64,000 nt of DNA. Origin: Streptomyces sp. NRRL S-244 (GTDB lineage Bacteria; Actinomycetota; Actinomycetes; Streptomycetales; Streptomycetaceae). Under the pieces are notes generated by a model. That model worked only from the letters and a program-made list of their open reading frames with translations. It was not told where the DNA came from and ran no database searches. Positions 8,012 through 15,984 of this stretch are shown here, one piece after another. The translations under genes and the position numbers were made by a program. Numbering within the stretch: position 1 is the stretch's first letter; every line of letters starts with the position of its first letter. The stretch covers positions 1 to 64,000 of the forward strand of contig NZ_JOCX01000006.1 in assembly GCF_000717915.1 (NCBI RefSeq), in the 5' to 3' direction.

Positions 8012-9031
8012 GTGCCAGCCGCCGACCGACCCGATCTGGCCTCCGCCTGGGCCCGCGTCGCGGCATTGGCCGAGCGGAGCGGCCGGGATCCGGGCGAGGT
8101 GCTGTGCCCGGAGCGGCTGAGCCGGCTGTGCGGGGTCGAACCCGCGCTCATTGCGCAGGTCGTGGCCGGGACCGCACCCGAAGTGCCCCTGTGCCTGCGG
8201 GTGCACCGGCGCTTCCTGCGGCTGCGGGCCACCCGCCGCGACAAGCACGGCCGGGAGTGGTCGCTGGCCGCCATCGCGGAGGACTTCCAGGCGCCCGGCG
8301 CCTCCCTCGGCCCCCTCAACGCGGGCACCGGACTGCCCCGGCTGGGCCACGCGGCGGGCGTGCAGCGGTTCTTCGGGGTCTATGCCGGCTTCCTCCTCGC
8401 GGACAGCCAGTGCGCCGTCGAGCACGCCCTCGCCACCACCGGCGCCGGCGTCTCGGCGGACCTCGGGCACCTCTCGTACCTGACGGGCATGCCCCCGCAG
8501 GACATCCGGCTCACCCTCGACGGCGCACCGCCCCGGCTGCCGCTGAAGGAGCAGGTCCGCCAGCGGTTCGAGCACCTGCGGCGCACCCGGCCGCGCGCGG
8601 ACGGCCAGGCCCACTCCCTCGCCGCCATCGCCCACTCCTTCTACGCGTCGGGGCAGTCGCTGACCCGCCTCGCGCGCGGCGACGGCCTGCCCAACCTCGC
8701 GGCGGCCGCCGGGATCCAGCGCTTCTACGGGGTCGACGGCGGCTTCCTGCTGGCCGACGACACCGAGGCGCTCGCCACCGCCCTCGCCGGGATCGAGCAC
8801 GAGCTGGAAACCGCCGAACGCAGCACGGAGAACCCGATGCTGGCCGTCCTGCGGGCACACGACGTACGGAGCATCGTCACGCGTGCCGGGCGGCTCTCCC
8901 CGGCGGGCTGGAAGTCGCTGGCCGACCACCTCGACGACCTGCTGGCACGCGAGGGACAGCTGACACGCGAGAGCGCGGGCCGCACGGCGGTGCCGGACGG
9001 CCGGAAGGCCGCCGAGGGGGGAGCTCCATGA
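8012..9031 (+). CDS. XRE-like regulatory protein with an internally duplicated domain
   Basis: 339-aa protein, GTG start with GGAGAA upstream. It contains a clear tandem duplication. Residues ~37-140 (LSRLCGVEPALIAQVVAGTA ... SLAAIAEDF ... AAGVQRFFGVYAGFLLADSQ) align with ~154-260 (LSYLTGMPPQDIRLTLDGAP ... SLAAIAHSF ... AAGIQRFYGVDGGFLLADDT). Each unit has a helix-turn-helix-like start similar to XRE proteins and a conserved R-F-(F/Y)-G-V-x-x-G-F-L-L-A-D motif. The C-terminal ~80 residues form a helical tail. The stop overlaps the ATG of an ImmA-like gene (ATGA), so the two proteins are made in fixed ratio, as XRE/ImmA regulator-antirepressor pairs usually are. I infer a repressor with pseudo-twofold DNA-binding halves. 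The target is probably the overlapping operator upstream. Confidence 0.75.
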   Translation: MPAADRPDLASAWARVAALAERSGRDPGEVLCPERLSRLCGVEPALIAQVVAGTAPEVPLCLRVHRRFLRLRATRRDKHGREWSLAAIAEDFQAPGASLGPLNAGTGLPRLGHAAGVQRFFGVYAGFLLADSQCAVEHALATTGAGVSADLGHLSYLTGMPPQDIRLTLDGAPPRLPLKEQVRQRFEHLRRTRPRADGQAHSLAAIAHSFYASGQSLTRLARGDGLPNLAAAAGIQRFYGVDGGFLLADDTEALATALAGIEHELETAERSTENPMLAVLRAHDVRSIVTRAGRLSPAGWKSLADHLDDLLAREGQLTRESAGRTAVPDGRKAAEGGAP

Positions 9032-9591
9032 GGACCACACGGACCATGCGGAAACTCGGCGGTGATCTGCTGGCGGAAGCGCGCCTGGCGCGGCCGGCCG
9101 ATGCCGCCGAGATCATCGGGAGCCTGTGCGCCGCGTACGGCCGCAGGCGCGGCGGCCGGCCGGTGGAGTTCCGGTTCGCCGGGTTCCCGCCCGACACGGC
9201 CAGCGGGCTGTGGCTGGAGATGGAAGAGCGCGACCTGCTCGTCATCGAGGAGCGCACCCGGCCCGAGCACCAACTCGTGATCGCCTGCCACGAGTTATGG
9301 CACCTGGAGGAGGGCACCTGCGACAGCCACGGCCCGGGCATGGCCGTGGCGGCCCGGCTCACCGGAGACCGGGGCGACCTCGCGGAGCTGCTGCACTCGG
9401 AGACCGGACTGGGCAGCGTGGTCCGGCAGGCGGCCGCTCGCGCCGACCGGGAGGATCCGGCGGAGATCCGGGCCGAGACCTTCGGCCTGTACCTCGGCCA
9501 AGTCCTCAAGGCGTACCTGCCGGGGCCCCGCGAGGAGCGGTTCCCCGAGGCGATCGAGCGCATCAAGACCTCGCTCGGCTGGGGCCGTTGA
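9028..9591 (+). CDS. ImmA/IrrE-like HExxH metalloprotease-fold protein
   Basis: 187-aa protein translationally coupled to the upstream regulator through ATGA. The zinc motif HELWH is visible in VIACHELWHLEEG (residues ~90-102). A downstream EIRAETFGLYLGQ matches the third-ligand helix (AE.F) of ImmA/IrrE family M78-like peptidases. Such proteins are often annotated as toxins or as antirepressors that cleave or dislodge a partner XRE repressor after a stress or mating signal. No DNA-binding domain is present. The adjacent FAD protein starts 111 bp further on. Activity against the upstream regulator is an inference from known XRE/ImmA pairs such as ImmR/ImmA and DdrO/IrrE. Confidence 0.8.
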   Translation: MRTTRTMRKLGGDLLAEARLARPADAAEIIGSLCAAYGRRRGGRPVEFRFAGFPPDTASGLWLEMEERDLLVIEERTRPEHQLVIACHELWHLEEGTCDSHGPGMAVAARLTGDRGDLAELLHSETGLGSVVRQAAARADREDPAEIRAETFGLYLGQVLKAYLPGPREERFPEAIERIKTSLGWGR

Positions 9592-9702
9592 GTGCACGCC
9601 CCCGCGGCGTACCGATGACGCCCCGGTGACCGGCGACTCCCCCCTCCCGACGCACCTCACGCGCGCCGCTGCCCCCGCACGGCCCCGACAGAGAGCACCA
9701 CG

Positions 9703-11145
9703 ATGACCCAGTCCTCCCCGCCCCGCCACGCCATCGTCATCGGCGGCAGCATGGCCGGCCTGCTCGCGGCGGCCGTGCTCGCCGAGCACGCGACGGTCAC
9801 GATCATCGACGCCGACACGCTGCCCGACAGCCCGGCGCCGCGGCGCGGGCTCCCGCAGGCCCGGCACGTCCACGTCATGTGGTCGGGCGGGGCGCGCGCC
9901 ATCGAGAAGATACTCCCGGGCATCACCGAGGCGTGGACGGCGGCCGGCGCGATCCGCCGCAGCCTGCCCACCGACCTGGTCACCATGACCGCCCAGGGCT
10001 GGATCCCGCGCTGCGGGGAGAAGCAGTTCAACATCTCGTGCAGCCGCGACCTCCTCGACGCGGTGGTCCGCGCCCGGGTGACCGGCCTGCGCGGTGTCAC
10101 CACGCTCCAGCGGAGCCGCGTACGGGCTTTGGAGGGCACGGCGGCCCGCGTCACCGGCGTCCGCGTCGACACCCCCGGGGAGCAGAACCGGCTGGTCACC
10201 GCCGACCTCGTGGTCGACGCGAGCGGGCGCGGCTCCCGGGCCCGGGCCTGGCTCCAGGAGCTGGGGGTCGGCGGGATCAGACAGGCCCAGGTCGACTCCG
10301 GCCTGGTGTACGCGACCCGGATCTTCGAAGCCCCGGCCGGAGCCCACGAGATGGGCTTCCCGATCGTCAACGTGCAGTCCGATCCGCGGGTGTACGTACC
10401 CGGCCAGACCGCGACGATCGTCCCCATCGAGAACGGCCAGTGGCAGGCCACCCTGTCCGGCACCCGCGGCGGCCAGCCCACCGGCGACCCCGAGCAGTTC
10501 ATCCCGTTCGCCAAGGGCCTGCGCGATCCGATCGTCGGCGAGCTCCTCGACGGCAGGAAGGCGCTGACCGACATAGCCGTCACCCAGGGCACCGCCAACC
10601 GCCGGGTCTACTTCGAGAAGGCGGACCTGCCCGACGGGTTCTTCGCCGTCGGCGACTCCGTCGCCACCTTCAACCCGCTGTACGGGCAGGGCATGACCGT
10701 CGCCGCACAGGGGTTGCTGGCCGTACGGGACCTGCTGCGCGCCCAGGGCCTCGCCCACCCCTCCTTCGGCCGCGAGGCACAGCGCGCGCTCGTCCCGCAG
10801 GTGTCCACCGCCTGGGAGCTCGCCACCTCGCAGGACATCCTGTACCCGGGAGCCACCGGCATGAAGCCGCGGGCCGGTGTCGGGCTGCTCAACGCGTACG
10901 TCAACCGGCTGATGACCGGGGCCACCACGCGGGAGGCGCTGACCGCCGCGTTCCTCCAAGTGATCACCATGAGCAGCACGCCCGCGTACTGGCTGCGCCC
11001 CTCGGTGGTCTGGCGGGTGCTGCGCGCCTCGGACCGGGGTGCGCTGAAGGCGCCGCCGCTGACCGCGGCGGAGCGGGCCGTCGCGGGGCTCGACCAGGGG
11101 TCCGGACCGGTCGATCCCGTGGGTCCCGTCGGTCAGGCGCGATGA
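9703..11145 (+). CDS. FAD-dependent oxidoreductase (monooxygenase/geranylgeranyl reductase-like fold)
   Basis: 480-aa flavoprotein without a signal peptide. The N-terminal dinucleotide motif is HAIVIGGSMAGLLAAAVLAEH (residues ~9-29), a variant of GxGxxG. The central VVDASGRGSRARAWLQ corresponds to the second nucleotide-contacting motif of class A monooxygenases. The FFAVGDSVATFNPLYGQGMT segment (residues ~313-332) is the FAD ribityl-binding GD motif. The family includes polyether epoxidases and lipid or prenyl reductases. The ATG follows an AGAGAG-like Shine-Dalgarno. Its stop overlaps the start of the membrane protein gene (ATGA), so it is coupled to that partner. The coupling suggests its substrate is membrane-associated or its product is transported or sensed by the next protein. 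The substrate is unknown. Confidence 0.82.
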   Translation: MTQSSPPRHAIVIGGSMAGLLAAAVLAEHATVTIIDADTLPDSPAPRRGLPQARHVHVMWSGGARAIEKILPGITEAWTAAGAIRRSLPTDLVTMTAQGWIPRCGEKQFNISCSRDLLDAVVRARVTGLRGVTTLQRSRVRALEGTAARVTGVRVDTPGEQNRLVTADLVVDASGRGSRARAWLQELGVGGIRQAQVDSGLVYATRIFEAPAGAHEMGFPIVNVQSDPRVYVPGQTATIVPIENGQWQATLSGTRGGQPTGDPEQFIPFAKGLRDPIVGELLDGRKALTDIAVTQGTANRRVYFEKADLPDGFFAVGDSVATFNPLYGQGMTVAAQGLLAVRDLLRAQGLAHPSFGREAQRALVPQVSTAWELATSQDILYPGATGMKPRAGVGLLNAYVNRLMTGATTREALTAAFLQVITMSSTPAYWLRPSVVWRVLRASDRGALKAPPLTAAERAVAGLDQGSGPVDPVGPVGQAR

Positions 11146-12356
11146 ACGACGGTCTCATCCTCTACGTTCCCGGGTCGGTGATGATCCTGGCGCTGCTGAT
11201 CAAGGCGCCGACCCTGCGCCGGGGCTGGGACCAGCCGCTCATGCGGGCCGTGTGCACCCTGCTCGTCGTCGGCTGCCTCGTCATGTTCCTGGCGGCGCCG
11301 CCGACGATCTCCGCGGTCAACCGGCTCACCGGCATCGTCAACTTCTCGGCCCCGCTGGTGTACAGCGCGCTGACCGCGTTCTCGGGGTCGTGCATCGTCC
11401 TGGTCCTGCAGTGGGGCGGCGGCCCGCCCGCCGTCGTACGCCGGGCCACCCGGCTGACGGTGGCCGTGTTCAGCGCCGTCACGCTGCTCATCGTCGTCCT
11501 GTTCACGATCGGCGACGCGCCCGTGGAGCGCCTGCGCGACCTGGACACGTACTACGCCAACACGCCCTGGCTGCGCGAGATGATCGTCTGCTACCTGCTC
11601 GCGCACACCGTGGGCAGTTCGACGCTGACCCTGCTGTGCTGGAAGTGGCTGCTGCGCGTACGCCCCTCGCTGCGCCCGCTGCGCACCGGACTGGCCTTGA
11701 TCGTGCTCGGCGGGGTGCTGGACCTGGGCTACCTGGTCACGAAGTGGGCGGCCGTGGGCGCCCGCTGGGCGGGCCGCGACTGGGACGGCCTGTCCACGTA
11801 CGTGGCCCCGCCGTTCGCCTCCGCCGCCGCCCTGATGGTGGGCTCGGGGTTCATCGTCCCGCTGGTCGGCGGTTCGGCGGCCTGGCGGGACTTCAGCCGG
11901 TACCGGCGGCTGCACCCGCTGTGGAAGGCGCTGCGCGGCTTCGCCGCGTCGAGCGTGACGACGGTGCCGCTGACCTGGTGGTCGCCGATCGGGATCCGGC
12001 TGATCCACCGCGAATCGGTGATCGACGACGGGATCCTGGCCCTGGCCCGCTGGTTCGACCCGGCCGTGCGGGGCGCCGCGTACGAGGCCGCCCTCGGCCA
12101 GGGCATGTGCGAGACGAAGGCTTCGGTCGTGGCCGACGCGGCCATGCTCGCCGCGGCCTGCCGGCGCCGGGAGGCGGCCGCGGCGAGCGCGGCCGCGGAA
12201 GCCGCGGAAGCCGCCGACCGGGCGGCCGAGGCCGAGGCCGACCAGGGGCTGCCCGAGCCGTACCGGCTGGACTCCCGGCCGCTGGCCGCCTTGGCCCGGG
12301 AGTTCCGCACCTCCCCCATCGTGGCGGCCGTACGGCGGGACCCGGCCGCCCTCTGA
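11142..12356 (+). CDS. MAB_1171c-type integral membrane protein (putative transporter or sensor)
   Basis: 404-aa membrane protein with about seven hydrophobic helices in the first ~250 residues (for example LYVPGSVMILALLIKAP, ALIVLGGVLDLGYLV, FASAAALMVGSGFIVPLVGG). A ~150-residue cytoplasmic C-terminus follows. It has the conserved-looking YRRLHPLWKAL and IRLIHRESVIDDGIL segments, then an Ala/Glu-rich probable coiled coil (residues ~340-370) and DSRPLAALAREF. This architecture matches the actinobacterial MAB_1171c family, which is labelled a putative transporter but has no established function. The seven-helix plus cytosolic-domain layout would equally suit a sensor. It overlaps the upstream FAD gene by four bases and is the last gene of the module; GC-rich tandem repeats follow. 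Confidence 0.75.
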   Translation: MNDGLILYVPGSVMILALLIKAPTLRRGWDQPLMRAVCTLLVVGCLVMFLAAPPTISAVNRLTGIVNFSAPLVYSALTAFSGSCIVLVLQWGGGPPAVVRRATRLTVAVFSAVTLLIVVLFTIGDAPVERLRDLDTYYANTPWLREMIVCYLLAHTVGSSTLTLLCWKWLLRVRPSLRPLRTGLALIVLGGVLDLGYLVTKWAAVGARWAGRDWDGLSTYVAPPFASAAALMVGSGFIVPLVGGSAAWRDFSRYRRLHPLWKALRGFAASSVTTVPLTWWSPIGIRLIHRESVIDDGILALARWFDPAVRGAAYEAALGQGMCETKASVVADAAMLAAACRRREAAAASAAAEAAEAADRAAEAEADQGLPEPYRLDSRPLAALAREFRTSPIVAAVRRDPAAL

Positions 12357-12362
12357 ACGCGC

Positions 12363-12427
12363 GGGCGGCCTGCGCTGGCGGCCTGCGCGGGCGGCCTGCG
12401 CGGGCGGCTTGCGCGGGCGGCCTGCCG
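12363..12427. repeat. 13-bp tandem repeat (five copies) in a convergent intergenic gap
   Basis: Five tandem near-identical copies of GGGCGGCCTGCGC fill the gap between the membrane protein gene and the convergent flavin oxidoreductase gene. Two further copies of a related GGCGGGCACCGGC unit follow up to about 12475. No hairpin terminator is obvious here. The array is likely replication-slippage DNA, though it may affect transcription termination between the convergent genes. Confidence 0.8.
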
Positions 12428-12501
12428 GGGCGGCGGGCACCGGCCGCCTGCGTGGGCGGCGGGCACCGGCTGCGGGGCACCGGCGCCGGGAACGCCCGGC
12501 C

Positions 12502-13755
12502 TCAGCCGACGAGGGCGTCCTCGGGCTCGGGATTGCGGGCCAGCCAGGCCCCGTACGCCCGCACCCGGCGCCAGTGCTGGAGCTGGTCGAGGGCGAACGT
12601 GGCCCGCGGGGAGGCCTCCGGGCGCGGCTCCAGCCCGCGCGCCAGCCGGTGCATCTGGAACCGTACGAAGGCCAGCAGCGCGGCGCCGGCCAGGTCCCGG
12701 TCCTTCCACCGCAGCCGCTCCACCATCACCCGTACGTCCTCCCCGGCGCGCCAGCGGGCCGGCAGGTCGGGGCGGAACGCCAGCGCCGAGGCGAGCCCGA
12801 CGACGGACACCCCGCGCGCCAGGACCCTCCGCGCGGTCTCCTGCCGGCCTATCCCGCCGGTCAGCATCAGCGGCATCGTGGCCGCCTCCAGGAACTGCTC
12901 CGCGAAGGAGAGGAAGTACGCCTCCCGCTCGAGGGTCCGCAGATCGGCGGTACGGCCCAGGGTCGCGGGGCTCTCGACGCTGCCGCCGGACAGCTCGACC
13001 AGGTCGACGCCGAGGCCGCCGAGGGCCGAGAGCACCTGCGCCGCGTCCTCGGTGTCGAAACCGCCGCGCTGGAAGTCGGCGGTGTTGAGCTTGACGCCGA
13101 CCGCGAAGCCGGGGCCGACCTGCGCGCGGACCGCCCGGACGACCTCGGTGAGCAGCCGGACCCGGTTCTCCAGGCTGCCGCCCCAGCGGTCGGTGCGCCG
13201 GTTGACCAGCGGGGAGAGGAACTGGCTGAGCAGGTAGCCGTGGGCGGCGTGGATCTGCACCCCGTCGAAGCCGGCCTCCTCGGCCCGCCGGGCCGTGACC
13301 GCGAACCGGGCGACGGTGGCCTCGATGTCGGCCTCGGTCATCGCGGTGGGGCGGGCGAAGCGCTTGGTGTGCTTGCCGAGGCTCACCCCTATGTCGGAGG
13401 GCGCCCAGGCCGTGCCGGGCATCTCGGAGCCGACCTGCCGGCCCGGGTGGTTGATCTGCATCCAGACCCGGCCGCCGCCACCGGACGCGGCCTCGGCCCA
13501 GCGGCGGAAGGGGGCGAGCGGGGAGCGGGCGTCGAGGACGATGGTGCCCGGGGCGGTCAGCGCCCGGCGGTCGACCATCACGTTCCCGGTGATCAGGAGT
13601 CCGGCGCCGCCCCGCGCCCAGCGGCGGTAGAGCCTCGCGATGCGCTCGTCCGGCAGCTGGCCGGACCCGGCGAGGCTCTCCTCCATGGCGGCCTTCGCCA
13701 GGCGGTTCGGCAGGGTGGTGCCGTTGGGCAGCTCCAGTGGCGTGAACAGGTCCAT
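12502..13755 (-). CDS. NADH:flavin oxidoreductase (old yellow enzyme family)
   Basis: 417-aa FMN TIM-barrel protein that reduces activated alkenes or related substrates using NAD(P)H. It opens with the OYE pattern MDLFTPLELPNGTTLPNRLAKAAMEE and contains the active-site segment GFDGVQIHAAHGYLLSQFLS (HAAH) with the following PLVNRRTDRWGGSLENR, plus LTGGIG near the phosphate-binding site. The start at 13755 is preferred because GGGGAGA lies a few bases upstream and the protein begins at the conserved N-terminus. It is shorter than BaiH/DCR-type members and lacks an iron-sulfur/FAD extension, so it is a single-domain OYE. Substrate unknown. It points towards the MAB_1171c module without belonging to it. 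Confidence 0.88.
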   Translation of the reverse strand: MDLFTPLELPNGTTLPNRLAKAAMEESLAGSGQLPDERIARLYRRWARGGAGLLITGNVMVDRRALTAPGTIVLDARSPLAPFRRWAEAASGGGGRVWMQINHPGRQVGSEMPGTAWAPSDIGVSLGKHTKRFARPTAMTEADIEATVARFAVTARRAEEAGFDGVQIHAAHGYLLSQFLSPLVNRRTDRWGGSLENRVRLLTEVVRAVRAQVGPGFAVGVKLNTADFQRGGFDTEDAAQVLSALGGLGVDLVELSGGSVESPATLGRTADLRTLEREAYFLSFAEQFLEAATMPLMLTGGIGRQETARRVLARGVSVVGLASALAFRPDLPARWRAGEDVRVMVERLRWKDRDLAGAALLAFVRFQMHRLARGLEPRPEASPRATFALDQLQHWRRVRAYGAWLARNPEPEDALVG

Positions 13756-13773
13756 CAGCGGTCTCCCCAGGAA

Positions 13774-13786
13774 ACGTGTTGCACGT
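13774..13786 (-). promoter_or_regulatory. Short inverted repeat upstream of the old yellow enzyme gene
   Basis: ACGTG-TTG-CACGT, 5-bp arms, about 20 bases before the start codon. OYE genes are often repressed by adjacent or distant TetR/MarR regulators, so an operator is possible. The short arms make this weak. Confidence 0.25.
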
Positions 13787-13951
13787 GTCATCGCGCGCCC
13801 CGGCGCAAAAGATACCGCCGCTCCCCGGCGCCCGGCAGGCTTCGGCCACAAGATTCCGGACACCCCCGGAACGCGGAACGCCCCGGGCCGAAAGGGCCCG
13901 GGGCGTCTCCCGTACGGGGGCGTTCCCGTACGCGGGGGTACAACGCTGAGG

Positions 13952-14836
13952 TCAGAGGTCCGCGAGCTCCAGCCCGGCCTGGGCGGCGGCCGCCTGGACG
14001 GTCTGCTCCAGCAGCACGGCGATGGTCATCGGGCCGACGCCGCCGGGGACCGGGGTGATCAGCGAGGCACGGGCGGCGGCCGACTCGAAGTGGACGTCGC
14101 CGACGTTGCCCTCGTTGTAGCCGGCGTCCAGGACCACGGCGCCCGGCTTGATGTCCTCGCCGCGGATGAACTCGGCCTTGCCCACGGCGGCGACCAGCAC
14201 GTCGGCCTGGCGCACGATCGAGGGCAGGTCCACGGTGCGGGAGTGGCAGTAGGTGACGGTGGCGTTCTGCTCCAGCAGCAGCATGCCGGCCGGCTTGCCC
14301 AGGATCGCGCTGCGCCCGACGACCACGGCGTGCTTGCCGGTCAGGTCCACGTCGTACGCGGCGAGGAGCCGCATGATGCCGCCGGGGGTGCAGGACACGA
14401 AGCCCGGCAGCCCGAAGCCCATGGCGGCGAAGGAGTGCATGGTGACGCCGTCGACGTCCTTGCCCGGGGCGATGGCCTCGAAGGCGGCGCGCTCGTCGAT
14501 GTGGTGCGGGACCGGGTGCTGGAGCAGGATGCCGCTGATCTCCGGGTCCTCGGAGAGGGCGGTGAGGGCGGCGACGAGCTCCTCGGTGGTGGTCTCGGCC
14601 GGCAGCTCCACGTGGCGGGAGGTGATCCCGGCCTTGGCGCAACGGTTCTGCTTCATCTTCACGTACGTCACGGACGCCGGGTCCTCGCCGACCAGCACGG
14701 TCGCGAGGCAGGGGGCGGTGCCGGTGCGCTCGGTGATCTTCGCCGCGAGGGCGGCGGTCTGCTCCGAGATGCGGCGGGCGACGGCGGTGCCGTCCATCAG
14801 CCGGGCAGAGGCGGTGGCAGTCTGGGCAGTCGTCAA
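13952..14836 (-). CDS. folD: Bifunctional methylenetetrahydrofolate dehydrogenase/cyclohydrolase
   Basis: 294-aa FolD, converting 5,10-methylene-THF to 10-formyl-THF in one-carbon metabolism for purine and formyl-Met synthesis. Diagnostic segments are the catalytic-lysine region SVTYVKMKQNRC, the GILLQHPVPHHIDE folate-site segment, the P-G-KDVDGV motif, CTPGGIMRLL, the NADP site VVVGRSAILGKP, and the late VPGGVGPMTIAVLL. The start is TTG at 14836, preceded by AGGAG six bases upstream. The Shine-Dalgarno is part of a ZTP riboswitch expression platform, so translation is expected to rise when the purine intermediate ZTP/ZMP accumulates, the signal of 10-formyl-THF shortage. Confidence 0.95.
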   Translation of the reverse strand: MTTAQTATASARLMDGTAVARRISEQTAALAAKITERTGTAPCLATVLVGEDPASVTYVKMKQNRCAKAGITSRHVELPAETTTEELVAALTALSEDPEISGILLQHPVPHHIDERAAFEAIAPGKDVDGVTMHSFAAMGFGLPGFVSCTPGGIMRLLAAYDVDLTGKHAVVVGRSAILGKPAGMLLLEQNATVTYCHSRTVDLPSIVRQADVLVAAVGKAEFIRGEDIKPGAVVLDAGYNEGNVGDVHFESAAARASLITPVPGGVGPMTIAVLLEQTVQAAAAQAGLELADL

Positions 14837-14975
14837 GGGATCTCCTGGGCGTCGCTGCGGATCGCGGTTCGCGGGTTCGCGGTTCGCCCAGGCGCGCGGC
14901 AGGAGACGTACGTGCGGACGTACGCCGGGCCGCTCCCCGGTGGTGATCCACCCGAACGCCAGTCACGGCCCGCCT
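14837..14975 (-). promoter_or_regulatory. ZTP (pfl) riboswitch controlling folD
   Basis: The folD leader on the minus strand has the conserved blocks of the pfl/ZTP aptamer in order: GACTGGCG within 14957-14971, CCACCGGGGAGCGG at 14930-14943, and GCGCCTGGGC within 14881-14899. A 7-bp-arm hairpin at 14907-14924 sits in the variable linker between the two aptamer halves. Downstream, CGCCCAGG (14844-14851), which includes part of the AGGAG ribosome binding site, is exactly complementary over eight bases to CCTGGGCG (14885-14892) inside the aptamer. ZTP riboswitches upstream of folD are established in actinobacteria. The mechanism, aptamer strand sequestering the Shine-Dalgarno without ligand, is my inference from the complementarity. 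Confidence 0.85.
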
Positions 14976-14977
14976 CC

Positions 14978-14983
14978 ACTCTA
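14978..14983 (-). promoter_or_regulatory. -10 box of the folD promoter
   Basis: TAGAGT on the minus strand. Seven bases downstream is the first base of the ZTP aptamer, so transcription would begin right at the riboswitch. No good -35 is evident. Confidence 0.5.
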
Positions 14984-15084
14984 ATGGACCCCGCCCGCGT
15001 CCGCGGTGGTCCGCGGCGGCCCTCGGCGTGAGGGATCCGGTCAAACCGGTGGATCACCGGCGCCGCGCCTGGGACGATCGAGAC

Positions 15085-15846
15085 ATGACGCGCACTTTCG
15101 ACCACCTCGTCGCGGAAGCCGAGTCCGTTTCGGTCGACGGCTGGGACTTCTCCTGGCTCGACGGCCGGGCCACCGAGCAGCGCCCCTCCTGGGGCTACCA
15201 GCGGCTGCTCGGCGAGCACCTCGCCCGGGTCCGCTCCGCCCTCGACATCCAGACCGGCGGCGGAGAGGTGCTGGCCGGAGCCGGGCCGCTGCCCCCGCTG
15301 ACGGCGGCCACCGAGTCCTGGCCGCCGAACATCGACAAGGCGACCCGGCTCCTGCACCCGCTGGGCGCGGTCGTGGTCGCGGACGCCGACGAGCCGCCGC
15401 TGCCGTTCGGCGACGAGGCCTTCGAGCTGGTCGCGAGCCGGCATCCGATGACCATCTGGTGGGAGGAGATCGCTCGGGTCCTGCGCCCGGGCGGTACGTA
15501 CCTCTCGCAGCAGGTCGGGCCGGCGAGCGTCTTCGAGCTCGTCGAGTACTTCCTGGGGCCCCAGCCGGAGGAGGTCCGCCGCGGCCGGCACCCCGACGAC
15601 GCGGTCGCCGACGCCGCCAAGGCCGGCCTCGAAGTGGTGGATCTCCGCTCCGAGCGGCTGCGTACGGAGTTCCACGACATCGGAGCCGTGATCTACTTTC
15701 TCCGGAAGGTGATCTGGATGGTGCCCGGCTTCACGGTCGGGCAGTACCGGGACCGGTTGCGCGAGCTCCACGAACGGATCGAACGTGACGGCCCGTTCGT
15801 GGCCCACACCGCCCGTTTCCTCATCGAGGCCCGCAAAACGGGCTGA
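15085..15846 (+). CDS. Class I SAM-dependent methyltransferase
   Basis: 253-aa putative small-molecule methyltransferase. The core fold is recognisable: SALDIQTGGGEVLAGAG is the glycine-rich SAM loop, VVVADADEPPLPFGDEAFELVASRH covers motif II to the post-II acidic stretch, and WEEIARVLRPGGTYLSQQVG is the typical motif III of the methyltransferase-11/UbiE-like group. The C-terminus PGFTVGQYRDRLRELHERI is seen in uncharacterised actinobacterial members. ATG at 15085 is chosen because the homologous region starts there; a GACGAT sequence six bases upstream may be a poor leaderless -10. It stands alone, divergent from folD. Substrate unknown. Confidence 0.82.
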   Translation: MTRTFDHLVAEAESVSVDGWDFSWLDGRATEQRPSWGYQRLLGEHLARVRSALDIQTGGGEVLAGAGPLPPLTAATESWPPNIDKATRLLHPLGAVVVADADEPPLPFGDEAFELVASRHPMTIWWEEIARVLRPGGTYLSQQVGPASVFELVEYFLGPQPEEVRRGRHPDDAVADAAKAGLEVVDLRSERLRTEFHDIGAVIYFLRKVIWMVPGFTVGQYRDRLRELHERIERDGPFVAHTARFLIEARKTG

Positions 15847-15984
15847 CGGGAAGGGCGGCGCGGGCGCGGACGGATCCACGGCCGAATGGTTGCGCGCCCA
15901 CAGCGTGGCGCAGGTCACTCAATTCAGCGCGTAACGAATCGACTCGGGCATGCGATGAACCGACAGGTGTCCTCGCGCGGCCCC

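Noticed and set aside
9028..9591. Simple toxin-antitoxin pair with the upstream regulator
   Set aside because: ImmA-like proteins are often labelled toxins, but the HExxH motif and coupling to FAD and membrane genes fit regulated proteolysis better. Toxicity cannot be judged from sequence.
12363..12475. Rho-independent terminator
   Set aside because: The sequence is a direct tandem repeat, not an inverted one.
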